Positions 55,610-64,000 of a DNA stretch of 64,000 bases are shown piece after piece (position 1 is the stretch's first letter; every line of letters begins with the position of its first letter). The translations under genes were made by a program, and so were the position numbers. Under the pieces are notes generated by a model. The model was not told the origin of the DNA, did not search any database, and saw only the letters and a list, made by a program, of their open reading frames with translations. This DNA comes from a candidate division CSSED10-310 bacterium (GTDB taxonomy: Bacteria > CSSED10-310): assembly GCA_016931515.1 (NCBI GenBank), contig JAFGEQ010000019.1, positions 286,700 through 350,699 on the forward strand, in the 5' to 3' direction.

Positions 55610-55738
55610 GTCTCGGCACTTTGATGATCTGCGGCTTACAAATATCAGGGAGCATCAAACATCTTACCCGTACGGTAAACACGTTGTATAGTCCTTTTCA
55701 GAGGGACAATGTTGTATACTCACATCCGGAGGGATGAT

Positions 55739-56881
55739 ATGAAAAAAACAATTATCTTGTCATTGGCTGTTGTTTTCATTGGGATTTCCCCGGTCGTGCG
55801 TGCCATATCCGGACCCGTGTCCGCGTCAGCCGGGATATCCTGCCCTTTATGGCCGGAAATAGGCACTTTTTCCATTACAGCGTATGATCCCATATACAAG
55901 GAGTATGGAGTTGCCGTTACATCGAAATTTCTTGCAGTAGGCTCCGTTGTTCCTTTTGCGGATGTGGCATCCGGCGCTATCGCCACCCAGGCATGGGGTA
56001 ATACTGAATATGGTGACAAGGGATTAAGGCTTCTGAACCTGGAAGCGGACGCAGCAACAACGGTCGAGATTTTAACATCAGCGGATCCACAGAGAGATTT
56101 CAGGCAGCTTGGAATAATAGACAGCGGGGGAAGAGCCGCTGCGTACACGGGAGTGCAATGTCAGAATTGGGCAGGGCATAAAACAGGGCGATTTTACACA
56201 GTACAGGGGAACATACTGACAGGGCCGGAAGTGCTGGACGCCATGGCATCGACGTTCGAAACTACGGAAGGCCCACTCGCCGAACGGATGCTGGCCGCAC
56301 TCAGCGCGGGGCAACAGGCCGGCGGGGACTCACGGGGGAGACAATCGGCTGCGTTGCTCGTTGTCAGGCTTGCCGGTGGTTACAGCGCTATGTCGGATCG
56401 GGCGATCGATCTCCGGGTGGATGACCATCCGGACCCTGTGCCGGAACTCCAACGCCTGCTCCGGCTGCATGCGACAACATTCGGTCTGGCGTCCTATCTT
56501 CAGTCATTCTCGGCGTTTCAAAACCGCAACGATATACCCGCTGCCGAATCCTGTTTGAATCGGGCGTTGACTCGGGCGGAAACCCTGACCGAGCTTGACC
56601 CTGGCGTTCTGAATGCTGTCGCGTGGATGCTTGTGGAGAACAACCGGGAACTTGATCGAGCGCTGAAACTGGCGGAGCGCGCTGTGCAGAAGGACCCGAA
56701 CAATGCAGCGATCATTGATACGGAAGCCACGATTTGCTGGATGATGGGAAACCCGGATCGGGCGATCCAATGTCAGAGAAGAGCCGTCGAGTTGGAACCA
56801 GGGAATGTGGAATTGAAGGAGAAACTTGATCTGTGGCTTACGGATCGGGCCGGAATAACGGATGCCCGTATCGTTGAATGA
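55739..56881 (+). CDS. DUF1028-family (Ntn-hydrolase-like) protein with TPR tail, exported
   Basis: ATG at 55739 has GGAGGG just upstream and opens a signal peptide (MKKTIILSLAVVFIGISPVVRA); the frame's first start at 55709 is dismissed. The 380-residue product has a DUF1028 domain: GTFSITAYDPIYKEYGVAVTSKFLAVG, GAIATQAW and GRQSAALLVV, with the fold of Ntn hydrolases but no clear nucleophile assigned. The last 120 residues form TPR-like repeats (ALKLAERAVQKDPNNAAIIDTEATI), an uncommon fusion. Function is unknown. Confidence 0.8.
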   Translation: MKKTIILSLAVVFIGISPVVRAISGPVSASAGISCPLWPEIGTFSITAYDPIYKEYGVAVTSKFLAVGSVVPFADVASGAIATQAWGNTEYGDKGLRLLNLEADAATTVEILTSADPQRDFRQLGIIDSGGRAAAYTGVQCQNWAGHKTGRFYTVQGNILTGPEVLDAMASTFETTEGPLAERMLAALSAGQQAGGDSRGRQSAALLVVRLAGGYSAMSDRAIDLRVDDHPDPVPELQRLLRLHATTFGLASYLQSFSAFQNRNDIPAAESCLNRALTRAETLTELDPGVLNAVAWMLVENNRELDRALKLAERAVQKDPNNAAIIDTEATICWMMGNPDRAIQCQRRAVELEPGNVELKEKLDLWLTDRAGITDARIVE

Positions 56882-57067
56882 TATGACTGAATGAAAATTG
56901 TTACAGATCGTCAACGTAGAATCCGTCCCGTCTGATACATGCCGGCATATTAAATGGATGTAATGAATTCCGGCAAGGATGTCGGTTAATATTGCGCGGT
57001 TATTGCGCTGGGCCGGCTGTTTCATTACACTGTCTGACAGGGATTTTGATGGGAAGGGGACCATGCA

Positions 57068-58804
57068 GTGTCCGAACAATTAAAAACCGTATGTAAAATC
57101 GCCTTTTTGGCAGCAATGATTCTATGGCGGATCGGATTCGCAGTGGCTGCCGTTCAACCATTGGTCGGGTATCATTCAGGAACCGCAGTCATTGAGCAGT
57201 ATCATAAGTTTCAAACAGCGGACACTGAGAGTGATCTCATTTTCGCCCGTCGGGTGTTATCGGGCCGGCCTGACGCGGAGGGATATATTCAATCCACTTT
57301 GTTTCCGATTCGCTGCCACTATGAGAGCGAGGTGTTTCGGGTCATGGCGGAGGAAGTTCTTGCCATCGTGGAGGACTCCTGGCAACAGCAGGTGCTGGAG
57401 ATGGGATTTGCCGCGCCACCACCGGATTGCGGGCACGATGGTTCGGACGATCTGGATGTCTATATTCAAACTTTGCCGGCAGGTGTCGGCGGATATGCAG
57501 CGTTTACCTGTTATATCGACTCGACACCGGAGGCGGATGCGGCGTCGTTCATGGCAATCTCCGACGCATTGACCGAGCAGTTTCTACGGAGTGCCGTGAC
57601 TCATGAATTCAATCATGTTCTGCAGAATGCGATGGATTATTGGGAGCACATTACATTCAAGGAAATGACGGCTACATGGGCGATGGACTGGATGTATGAC
57701 GGGGACAACCAGTATTTCGGCTATCTGCGAAGTTACCAGAAAAACCCTGACTGGCCGATGCACAAGTTCAGCACATCGAATACCTACCAGTATGGCGCTG
57801 CTATTTTCCTGCATTTCCTGTCGGAATACTATTCCGGGGGTTCCGCGTCAATCATCGTTGATATCTGGAAAGCATGTGCTCAAAATGAAAACCATAATGA
57901 GCCGGATTTTCTCGATGTTCTTCAGACGAAATCTCCTGTTATATCCGTAGGAATGGACTCATTCGGCGACTTGTTGACGGAATATGCCGCCTGGCGCGCT
58001 ATCACCGGATCTAGAGATGACGGTGTACATTTCCACGATGGCGGACTCTGGCCGGCCGGTGCGGAGATCGATCCGGATGTCACAGTCGACCTCTCTGCAG
58101 AGATGCCGCCACCCGTTATGCCGATTAAAGCACCTTACGACTATGGGTTCTGCTATGTTGCAGCAGTCAATCCATCCCTTCTGGATTCGGCTCTTTCAAT
58201 CGAGTTCGAAGGAGATCCTGAAGTGGATTGGGGAGTTGTCATCGTGCATAACCGAAATGGCCACAGCTCCCATCTCACCCAGAGAATGGAGCTCATCGGA
58301 GGATGGGGAATTGCTTTGCTTGATCAGGGGTTGCTGGCGCGTGCCGACGACCTGATGATAGGCATTGTCAATCTGTCTGCCTCCGCATTCGATCCCGATG
58401 ATGGAACGGATGGGGAGCAACGCGTTTTCACACTGACATTTAAGAAGGAAACATCCGACACACAGTTGCTCCTGTGGACGGATCAGCCGATGACCGCTCC
58501 AGGGATGGCATACGGCTTGAACGTGGAATTCGAGTATCATGGTGCAACCGGTCAGGTGGATTTCTGGCTCTTCCTTGAAATTCAGGGAATGTTGTTTCCA
58601 GCCTTTACCGATGCATACGGATTGCCGATGCCGCTGGTGATTCCCGTGTCGACCGGGATGTCTCTCTCAGCACCCGTGCTGAACTTCGAATTACCGGCAC
58701 TGGACGAGCCGATTCCGGTCCGGTGGCACGCCGGGCTGCTGCGTTCGGGTGTTTTACTTGATTACATGACGACAAGGAACAATTGTGTATCCGTTTATCG
58801 ATGA
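57068..58804 (+). CDS. Secreted putative zinc metalloprotease (HExxH), MXAN_6640-like
   Basis: GTG at 57068 lies 7 bases after GGGGA. The 578-residue protein has a signal peptide and a catalytic region with VTHEFNHVLQNAMD (His179, Glu180, His183) and a following KEMTATW glutamate that may be the third ligand. Before it comes a calcium-friendly D/G-rich stretch (DCGHDGSDDLDVYI). This arrangement resembles putative metalloproteases of the MXAN_6640 type. The last 230 residues are beta-rich and unassigned. No dockerin is present. Confidence 0.7.
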   Translation: MSEQLKTVCKIAFLAAMILWRIGFAVAAVQPLVGYHSGTAVIEQYHKFQTADTESDLIFARRVLSGRPDAEGYIQSTLFPIRCHYESEVFRVMAEEVLAIVEDSWQQQVLEMGFAAPPPDCGHDGSDDLDVYIQTLPAGVGGYAAFTCYIDSTPEADAASFMAISDALTEQFLRSAVTHEFNHVLQNAMDYWEHITFKEMTATWAMDWMYDGDNQYFGYLRSYQKNPDWPMHKFSTSNTYQYGAAIFLHFLSEYYSGGSASIIVDIWKACAQNENHNEPDFLDVLQTKSPVISVGMDSFGDLLTEYAAWRAITGSRDDGVHFHDGGLWPAGAEIDPDVTVDLSAEMPPPVMPIKAPYDYGFCYVAAVNPSLLDSALSIEFEGDPEVDWGVVIVHNRNGHSSHLTQRMELIGGWGIALLDQGLLARADDLMIGIVNLSASAFDPDDGTDGEQRVFTLTFKKETSDTQLLLWTDQPMTAPGMAYGLNVEFEYHGATGQVDFWLFLEIQGMLFPAFTDAYGLPMPLVIPVSTGMSLSAPVLNFELPALDEPIPVRWHAGLLRSGVLLDYMTTRNNCVSVYR

Positions 58805-58818
58805 TGAGGGGGGTCCAT

Positions 58819-60435
58819 ATGAGATTCATTTGCCTGATATTTGTTTTCACGGTGTGTCTGGTCGTTGTTCTGCCGGTACAGGCAGTCGATAAATGGCTGA
58901 TCAATGACGGTTTTGAGAGTGGAGGGACCGCCTATTACCAGATGGGTTTTATTGCGGATGAGATCATGGCATCGGTCTTCGTGCCGGATCCGGGAGATTA
59001 TCCGATCAAGTTGAAAAAGATTCACACCCTTGTCCAGGACGGCGGATCGGGAGGCACAATTGGTGCCTTTGTCCTGATGATCTGGGAGGATTCAGGGGCG
59101 GTCAATCCGGGAACCCTGCTTAATACCCAATCCATTCAGCTCACTGCAGCTGGTGCCTATAACGAAGTTGACCTGACTTCGGATAACATCATTATCAACA
59201 GCGGCAATGTCCGGATAGGGTACCAGCATGTGCTGGATCCACCTCCGAGTTTCTGCAGGGATGGCGACGGCACCATTCTTACCCATAGAAATCTGATTTA
59301 CGGCAATATCGGGATGGGATGGAACTGGTACTGGTCGGAAAACCTGGGTCTCCAGGGTGACTGGATCCATCGCCTCCAGATCGAAACCAATTATGCAGTC
59401 CCTACAGCAACATCTCCACCTCCAACAAATACGCCGACTCAGATCGCACCTACCGATACGCCGACTCCAGCGCCTCCGACCAGCACGCCGACTGCAACCG
59501 CGACGATGGCAACGAATACACCGACGGATACGCCAACCTTTACAACGCCCACTCCAACGAATACTCAGCCTACGGCGACGCAGGCTCCTCCAACCGCCAC
59601 GCCAACTGCTACCGTGACGATGGCAACGAATACACCGACGGATACACCGACCTTTACAACGCCCACTCCAACGAATACTCAGCCTACGGCGACGCAGGTG
59701 CCGCCGACATCCACGCCCTTCCCGAGCGTTGTCTACTGGGACGCGCCTGAATATTTCGGGACAGATGCAGTCGCTGCCATCACAGTTGAGGATGCGGATC
59801 TGGACCAGGATCCGATGGTACAGGAAACGGTGACTGTCCGGGTATGGAGCCAGAATACAGATCCTTATCCGGGAGGTTTTTCGGTCACTCTGTACGAGGA
59901 CGGTCCGTCCAGCTTCCGGTTTAGGTCGATTTATCCGCATGTCCGGTTTGGAATGACAAGCAGGCCGGAGGATACCATCATCGGCGTGGAGGAAGGGGAG
60001 ACGGTGTATGTTCGCTACATTGACGCGACGACAGCTCAGGAACGTATCGACAGTGCGGTATGGTATTCGAGAACCCTCTCCATCGATTTCTCAATGCCGG
60101 ATACTGTTTTTTCGACAGGCGAAACATTCAGTTGTGATTTGACGTTCAACAATGCCGGGGAGACAATTCAGCTCGATCTGTATGTGTTACTTGATGTTTT
60201 CGGGCAGTATTTTTGTTACCCGACATGGCAGAACGCCGGTGATGGCCTGGCATGGGACAGAACATTTATCCCAGGTGGTGAACAGGGAGTGATCGAAATT
60301 CTGCCGGCATTCACGATGCCGCCGGTCGACCCGCTGGGACCGTTGTATTTTTACGGTTGCATGTTCGAAGCCGGACAGTTGACTGTCGAAACAATGGTGT
60401 CGAATGTTGCCGTCACGGATTTCTATTTCGACTAA
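58819..60435 (+). CDS. Secreted protein with Pro/Thr linker and scaffold-type C-terminal domain
   Basis: ATG at 58819 follows GAGGGGGG by 5 bases and starts a signal peptide (MRFICLIFVFTVCLVVVLPVQA). The 538-residue product has an N-terminal beta-sandwich (about 25-195), a linker of about 110 residues of PTNTP/TATP type built on a 114-base tandem DNA repeat, a middle beta domain (about 305-420), and a C-terminal domain (VFGQYFCYPTW ... PPVDPLGPLYFYG) similar to those of the C25 peptidase and the scaffoldin-like protein. No catalytic motif was seen; adhesion or binding is likely. Confidence 0.7.
   Translation: MRFICLIFVFTVCLVVVLPVQAVDKWLINDGFESGGTAYYQMGFIADEIMASVFVPDPGDYPIKLKKIHTLVQDGGSGGTIGAFVLMIWEDSGAVNPGTLLNTQSIQLTAAGAYNEVDLTSDNIIINSGNVRIGYQHVLDPPPSFCRDGDGTILTHRNLIYGNIGMGWNWYWSENLGLQGDWIHRLQIETNYAVPTATSPPPTNTPTQIAPTDTPTPAPPTSTPTATATMATNTPTDTPTFTTPTPTNTQPTATQAPPTATPTATVTMATNTPTDTPTFTTPTPTNTQPTATQVPPTSTPFPSVVYWDAPEYFGTDAVAAITVEDADLDQDPMVQETVTVRVWSQNTDPYPGGFSVTLYEDGPSSFRFRSIYPHVRFGMTSRPEDTIIGVEEGETVYVRYIDATTAQERIDSAVWYSRTLSIDFSMPDTVFSTGETFSCDLTFNNAGETIQLDLYVLLDVFGQYFCYPTWQNAGDGLAWDRTFIPGGEQGVIEILPAFTMPPVDPLGPLYFYGCMFEAGQLTVETMVSNVAVTDFYFD
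59502..59699 (+). repeat. 114-base direct tandem repeat encoding a Pro/Thr linker
   Basis: A copy beginning GACGATGGCAACGAATACAC at 59502 repeats at 59616 with only a few differences. The unit is 38 codons, in frame, so copy number changes the linker length without breaking the gene. Confidence 0.85.
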
Positions 60436-60656
60436 ATAGTGGAACGCGGTCACTGATTTTTTACTTTAATTCCGACAATCAACCACATCGTGATCGTGAG
60501 GCACGAGAAATCATCCGGTTGCTTTCCCATGCGGGAAGGCGGCATCTATATGTAATATGACTCCGAGAGCCGGGATGATTGAGAGTGAAGAAGGATGAAG
60601 GGAATGGAGAATGAGACATGTTGGGCATGCAGGATGAGGGAAGGGAGAACGGCATT

Positions 60657-61436
60657 ATGAGACAATGGTATGAGCGTCTGTTTGAAAATTATGCGAACCG
60701 GTATGAAACCGAATGCTTTGTGAAGGGAACGATGGGGGAGTGTGATTTTATTGAGCAGGAATTCAAATCCGCAGGATTACGGCGGATTCTGGACATTGGC
60801 TGTGGAACCGGCCGCCATGCGATCGAACTGGCGCGCAGGGGATTTTCGGTGACCGGCGTCGATTTATCAGAATCCATGCTGAAAAAAGCCCATGAAAAGG
60901 CAGCCAAAGCGGGAGTAAGTGTGGAATTCAAACAAATGGATGCGCGGCAATTGGATCTCCCGCTCGAATTCGATGGAATCATCATGATGTGCGAAGGATC
61001 ATTCCCGTTGATGGAAACGGATGAGATGAACTACCGGATTCTGCAGAATGCCTGTCGATGCCTGCTACCAGGCGGGATTTTTATGTTTACGACACTGAAC
61101 GGGCTGTTTCCGCTGTTTCACAATGTCGAGGCATTTCTTGCGGCGGAATCGGTGGAAGGAAACGCTCATTACTCGTCGAACTCGTTCGATCTGATGACGT
61201 TCCGGGATCACAGCAAAACAAGCATTACGGACGATGATGGCAATACGGTGGAACTGGACAGCAATGAGCGATACTATGTCCCATCCGAAATCACATGGCT
61301 GCTGAAATCGGCAGGGTTCGATTCGATCGAGATTTTCGGGGCGAGACTGGGCGCTTTCAGCCGCGATCACGCGTTGCGAACAGATGATTACGAGATGCTG
61401 GTCATTGCACATAAACCATTGTCGAACAATATATAA
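60657..61436 (+). CDS. Class I SAM-dependent methyltransferase
   Basis: ATG at 60657 has GGGAGA upstream and starts the usual MRQWYERLFENYA; another start at 60618 is possible. The 259-residue enzyme has motif I ILDIGCGTGRHAIEL, the acidic end of strand 2 (VTGVDLSESML) and FKQMDARQLDL. A tyrosine-rich C-terminal part follows. The methyl acceptor is unknown. It is not obviously linked to its secreted neighbours. Confidence 0.82.
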   Translation: MRQWYERLFENYANRYETECFVKGTMGECDFIEQEFKSAGLRRILDIGCGTGRHAIELARRGFSVTGVDLSESMLKKAHEKAAKAGVSVEFKQMDARQLDLPLEFDGIIMMCEGSFPLMETDEMNYRILQNACRCLLPGGIFMFTTLNGLFPLFHNVEAFLAAESVEGNAHYSSNSFDLMTFRDHSKTSITDDDGNTVELDSNERYYVPSEITWLLKSAGFDSIEIFGARLGAFSRDHALRTDDYEMLVIAHKPLSNNI

Positions 61437-61618
61437 TCCGAAATAGTATACGGTGCCATGCGGAATTTCAGCCGTTGTTGCGCGCTGCTCCGCCATCACT
61501 TATGATCCAACTATCGAATCACATAGGATCCGGCAGCATTCCATGTGCGTTTTCATATAGCTGATTTGGAAATCCGCGCTATATCGGATAAAATCTAAAC
61601 CACATGGGGGACAACATC

Positions 61619-63733
61619 ATGAAACACTCAAGCTGGATCATTTCTGTCGGCATTATGGTTGTTGTTACAGTAGCGGGGCATGCTGCGTATCTGCAGACCT
61701 ACGGCACATTCGAGTGCATGGGTGTCATTGCGGATCTTGACGCCGGCGACGATCCCGATTCGGACGCTGTGGCTGCGGTGCAGTATCGCATTAGCGGGAG
61801 CTCCGATCCGTGGCGGACCGGTCATGAATTAAGCCGGGTCGATCCGCTCAGGTTTACCGGCAGTCTTTTCGGTCTGACTGATGGCACGGAATATGATGTT
61901 CGCGTATCGTTTGACGACCCGGACGGCGTGCTCCATGGCGTCACTCTTGAAATAACCGGTTCAACCCGGGAAGAAATCGATAGTCCCGATCCAGCAGCGT
62001 CCTTTTTCGCGTCTCCGTCCGGGAGCGGAACGGCATGCACAGAGGGAAGTCCCTGCAGTTTGACCGAAGCGCTGAATCAGGCGCAGCCCGGCGACGAGGT
62101 CGTGTTGCTGGATGGGGTGTATTATACCGGAGGTATCACTCCGCCAAGGTCGGGAACCACAGGCGCGCCCATCGCCATTCGGGCGGCTGAGGATGCCGAT
62201 GCGATTCTGGATGGATCCGATCCGGCTGCTTTCACATGGTCGGCAGCCGGAGGCGGGATCTATCAGACAGCACTGAACACGGGTGATACGCACCTGGTTG
62301 TCGTGGACGGGGAACGGATTTACCCGTATCAGGATTATGCCGATATGGCTGGTCTCATCTGGGGACTGTCCGGCTTCTATTGCGACGGAGTGACGCTGCA
62401 GGTTCACCTGCTGGACGGATCGGATCCGGCGGGACATGACGTTATCATCTCGCGGTACAATCATGCATTTTATATTGATGGACTGGATTATCTTGTGTTC
62501 GATGAACTGATTTTTCGTTACTACGGCCAGGGCAGTTATGCCAAGGCAATCTATCTGAATAACGCAAGCGAGAATATGATCAGAGATTGCACGTTCACGG
62601 TTAACGATCTTGGGGTCGGTATCAAGCGTGAATCTCACCGGAATGTGATCCATAACTGCTCCTTCAACGATACGATCTTCGACTGGCCATGGGATGCCGT
62701 CAAGGCCGGTTCCGAGCTGGAGACCGGTGGTATCCGTTTCTACAGCCCCTGTTCCGGCCGGGGTACGATCATCCGCCACAATTATTTTTACGATTACTTT
62801 GATGGCCTCGGTGTCTGCCCGGACGAGACGGGTGGCGAGACGAACGAAACGGATGTCTATCGGAATCATGCGGACGATATTGGTGATGATTGCATCGAAA
62901 CCGATGGGGAATGCGCCAATGTACGGATATGGAACAATCGTTTTAACAACACGCTGGTGGGGATTTCACTCGCGCCCGTCTACACCGGTCCCGTGTACGT
63001 CATGTACAACCTGATAACCAATACCGGTGCCGGCATTAACGGCTATCCCGGCAGCCCGTTCAAGTTCAACAGCGGGTACGGCCTGTCAGGGCCGATGTTC
63101 CTGTATCACAACACGTGCGATGCGATCGAACCGAGCAATCACGGGCTCGATATAAAGGCTCCGGGTACCTGGGTCAATATCACAACCCGGAACAACATCT
63201 GGATTGGCACGGATTATGGTGTTCATAATTACAACACATCCAACCCGATGGATATGGATTACGATTGTATTTGGACGACTCCCGGCAATACGCTGGTTCA
63301 CTGGAATGGCGTGCATTATGCGACACTGGCGGAGTTCACGGCAGCAACCGGACAGGAACCAAACGGGTATGCTATCGAACCCGAGTTTGTAAATATCGGC
63401 AATTACGATTATCGGCTCACGCGGTATCATCCGCTTGTAGATGCGGGTGTATTGATCCCGGGCATCAATGATGATGATTATATCGGCAACGGACCGGATA
63501 TCGGCGCTTTCGAGGCGGCAAACTGCTGTCCGGACGGTGATGTCGACCAGAGCGGAGTCATCACTGCCGGAGATGCCCAGCTGGCCTTCCTGATCGCATT
63601 GGGGTTGTATTCACCGACGGTGGTGGAGGAGTGTTCCGCGGACTGCAACGGAAACGGCGACATTACGGCGGGGGATGCCCAGGCGATTTTCCTGGTTGTA
63701 CTGGGGCTTGGGAGTTGTTCGGCTTCAACCTGA
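61619..63733 (+). CDS. Secreted parallel beta-helix (pectate-lyase-like) protein with dockerin-like tail
   Basis: ATG at 61619 has GGGGGA 7 bases upstream. The 704-residue protein has a signal peptide (MKHSSWIISVGIMVVVTVAGHAA) and an N-terminal fibronectin-III-like domain. A right-handed beta-helix (about 130-610) follows, with repeated short strands and the SGSGTACTEGSPCSLTEALNQAQPGDEVVL opening seen in polysaccharide lyases and similar enzymes. A dockerin-like tail (about 636-704) closes it. Beta-helix proteins of this type commonly cut or bind polysaccharides; active residues were not assigned. Confidence 0.82.
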   Translation: MKHSSWIISVGIMVVVTVAGHAAYLQTYGTFECMGVIADLDAGDDPDSDAVAAVQYRISGSSDPWRTGHELSRVDPLRFTGSLFGLTDGTEYDVRVSFDDPDGVLHGVTLEITGSTREEIDSPDPAASFFASPSGSGTACTEGSPCSLTEALNQAQPGDEVVLLDGVYYTGGITPPRSGTTGAPIAIRAAEDADAILDGSDPAAFTWSAAGGGIYQTALNTGDTHLVVVDGERIYPYQDYADMAGLIWGLSGFYCDGVTLQVHLLDGSDPAGHDVIISRYNHAFYIDGLDYLVFDELIFRYYGQGSYAKAIYLNNASENMIRDCTFTVNDLGVGIKRESHRNVIHNCSFNDTIFDWPWDAVKAGSELETGGIRFYSPCSGRGTIIRHNYFYDYFDGLGVCPDETGGETNETDVYRNHADDIGDDCIETDGECANVRIWNNRFNNTLVGISLAPVYTGPVYVMYNLITNTGAGINGYPGSPFKFNSGYGLSGPMFLYHNTCDAIEPSNHGLDIKAPGTWVNITTRNNIWIGTDYGVHNYNTSNPMDMDYDCIWTTPGNTLVHWNGVHYATLAEFTAATGQEPNGYAIEPEFVNIGNYDYRLTRYHPLVDAGVLIPGINDDDYIGNGPDIGAFEAANCCPDGDVDQSGVITAGDAQLAFLIALGLYSPTVVEECSADCNGNGDITAGDAQAIFLVVLGLGSCSAST
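63524..63730 (+). other. Dockerin-like module (copy 4)
   Basis: GDVDQSGVITAGDAQ and ADCNGNGDITAGDAQ with conserved cysteines; the tail ends SCSAST instead of CVDPL. Confidence 0.72.
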
Positions 63734-63927
63734 TCAGCTTCAACTCGTATACTGATGTCACCTTTACCTCCCCGGCGATCCTGAAAAAAACGCAGTTCGG
63801 GGAGACTGATTCAGTGACGGATGCGCGCTGAACTTAAAAACCTGGATCCTTGGAACTTAAAATCTCTCCGATTTGAGTTATTCATGAGATGATCCCTGAT
63901 TACATTCCTTCCTGATTCAGGAGGCCG

Positions 63928-63948
63928 GCTTCGACGGACATTCGAAGC
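63928..63948. other. Hairpin in the leader of the next gene
   Basis: GCTTCGA pairs with TCGAAGC around a 7-base loop, about 50 bases before the ATG at 63995. CCTGATTCAGG just upstream is another short palindrome. The role is unknown. Confidence 0.3.
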
Positions 63949-63994
63949 AGTCCTTCCTAAACGATAGACCAGGATTTCAGGAAGGAGTATTTTT

Positions 63995-64000
63995 ATGTGT
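63995..64000 (+). CDS. Start of a further gene, cut by the window end
   Basis: AGGAAGGAG lies 6 bases before an ATG at 63995. Only two codons are inside the window, so the product cannot be named. Confidence 0.5.

Noticed and set aside
55664-55681. Palindrome TTACC-CGTAC-GGTAA as an operator
   Set aside because: The arms are only 5 bases and no matching second site or regulator gene is nearby.
59092-59940. Minus-strand open frame of 282 residues
   Set aside because: It is Arg/Cys-rich, lies opposite the linker and domains of the gene at 58819, and has no ribosome site or recognisable domain.
61961-62869. Minus-strand open frame of 302 residues
   Set aside because: It is a shadow of the beta-helix gene, without a motif or start signal.

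Overview
The window comes from a Gram-negative (diderm) bacterium. It encodes an RND pump with its adaptor and TolC-type outer-membrane channel, OmpA-type domains, and many secreted proteins with Sec signal peptides. G+C is moderate by eye. Long Pro/Thr linkers (PTNTP type), duplicated cyanophycin genes, and dockerin- and cohesin-like modules point to an uncultivated, peptide-degrading lineage rather than a model organism. No rRNA or tRNA gene was seen, so the phylum cannot be fixed from this sequence.

Layout. (1) 1-8952: one plus-strand operon of a von Willebrand A protein, a membrane-tethered substrate-binding/OmpA hybrid, a coiled-coil membrane protein, a PspA/IM30 protein, a complete SsuABC-like importer and a two-domain AAA ATPase. 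It looks like a coherent, poorly described envelope or transport system. (2) 8965-12205: a 7TM-GAF histidine kinase and an unrecognised protein, divergent. (3) 12257-18936: a gingipain-like C25 peptidase, an isoprenylcysteine-methyltransferase-like membrane enzyme, an M61 peptidase and a membrane protein. (4) 18986-25642, minus strand: a cyanophycin operon with cphA, cphB, a shorter CphA2-like synthetase and an isoaspartyl dipeptidase, covering synthesis and breakdown of the polymer. (5) 26203-36053: MscS channel, GyrI-like/Cys-rich protein, MFS transporter, ADP-forming acyl-CoA synthetase fused to GNAT, and a large multi-PAS histidine kinase. (6) 36318-48279: the most unusual block. It has a secreted protein with five cohesin-like repeats, three neighbours ending in dockerin-like modules, a ribosome-rescue factor and an SGNH hydrolase. 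One dockerin protein is a thioredoxin-fold (TlpA-like) protein whose first active-site cysteine is an in-frame TGA followed by a SECIS-like hairpin, so it is probably a selenoprotein. (7) 48642-54607: RND efflux operon. (8) 54933-63733: more secreted proteins, including two putative hydrolases, a protein with the scaffold's C-terminal domain, a methyltransferase, and a beta-helix protein with a fourth dockerin-like tail. A further gene begins at 63995.

How it may fit together (inference): extracellular peptidases and carbohydrate-facing proteins carry either a dockerin-like tail or a second conserved C-terminal domain. The cohesin-repeat protein carries the second domain, and no protein carries both. 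This suggests a surface-anchored scaffold that recruits dockerin-bearing enzymes, analogous to a cellulosome but loaded with peptidases, a beta-helix protein and a secreted selenoprotein. Amino acids released outside could feed the cyanophycin store.
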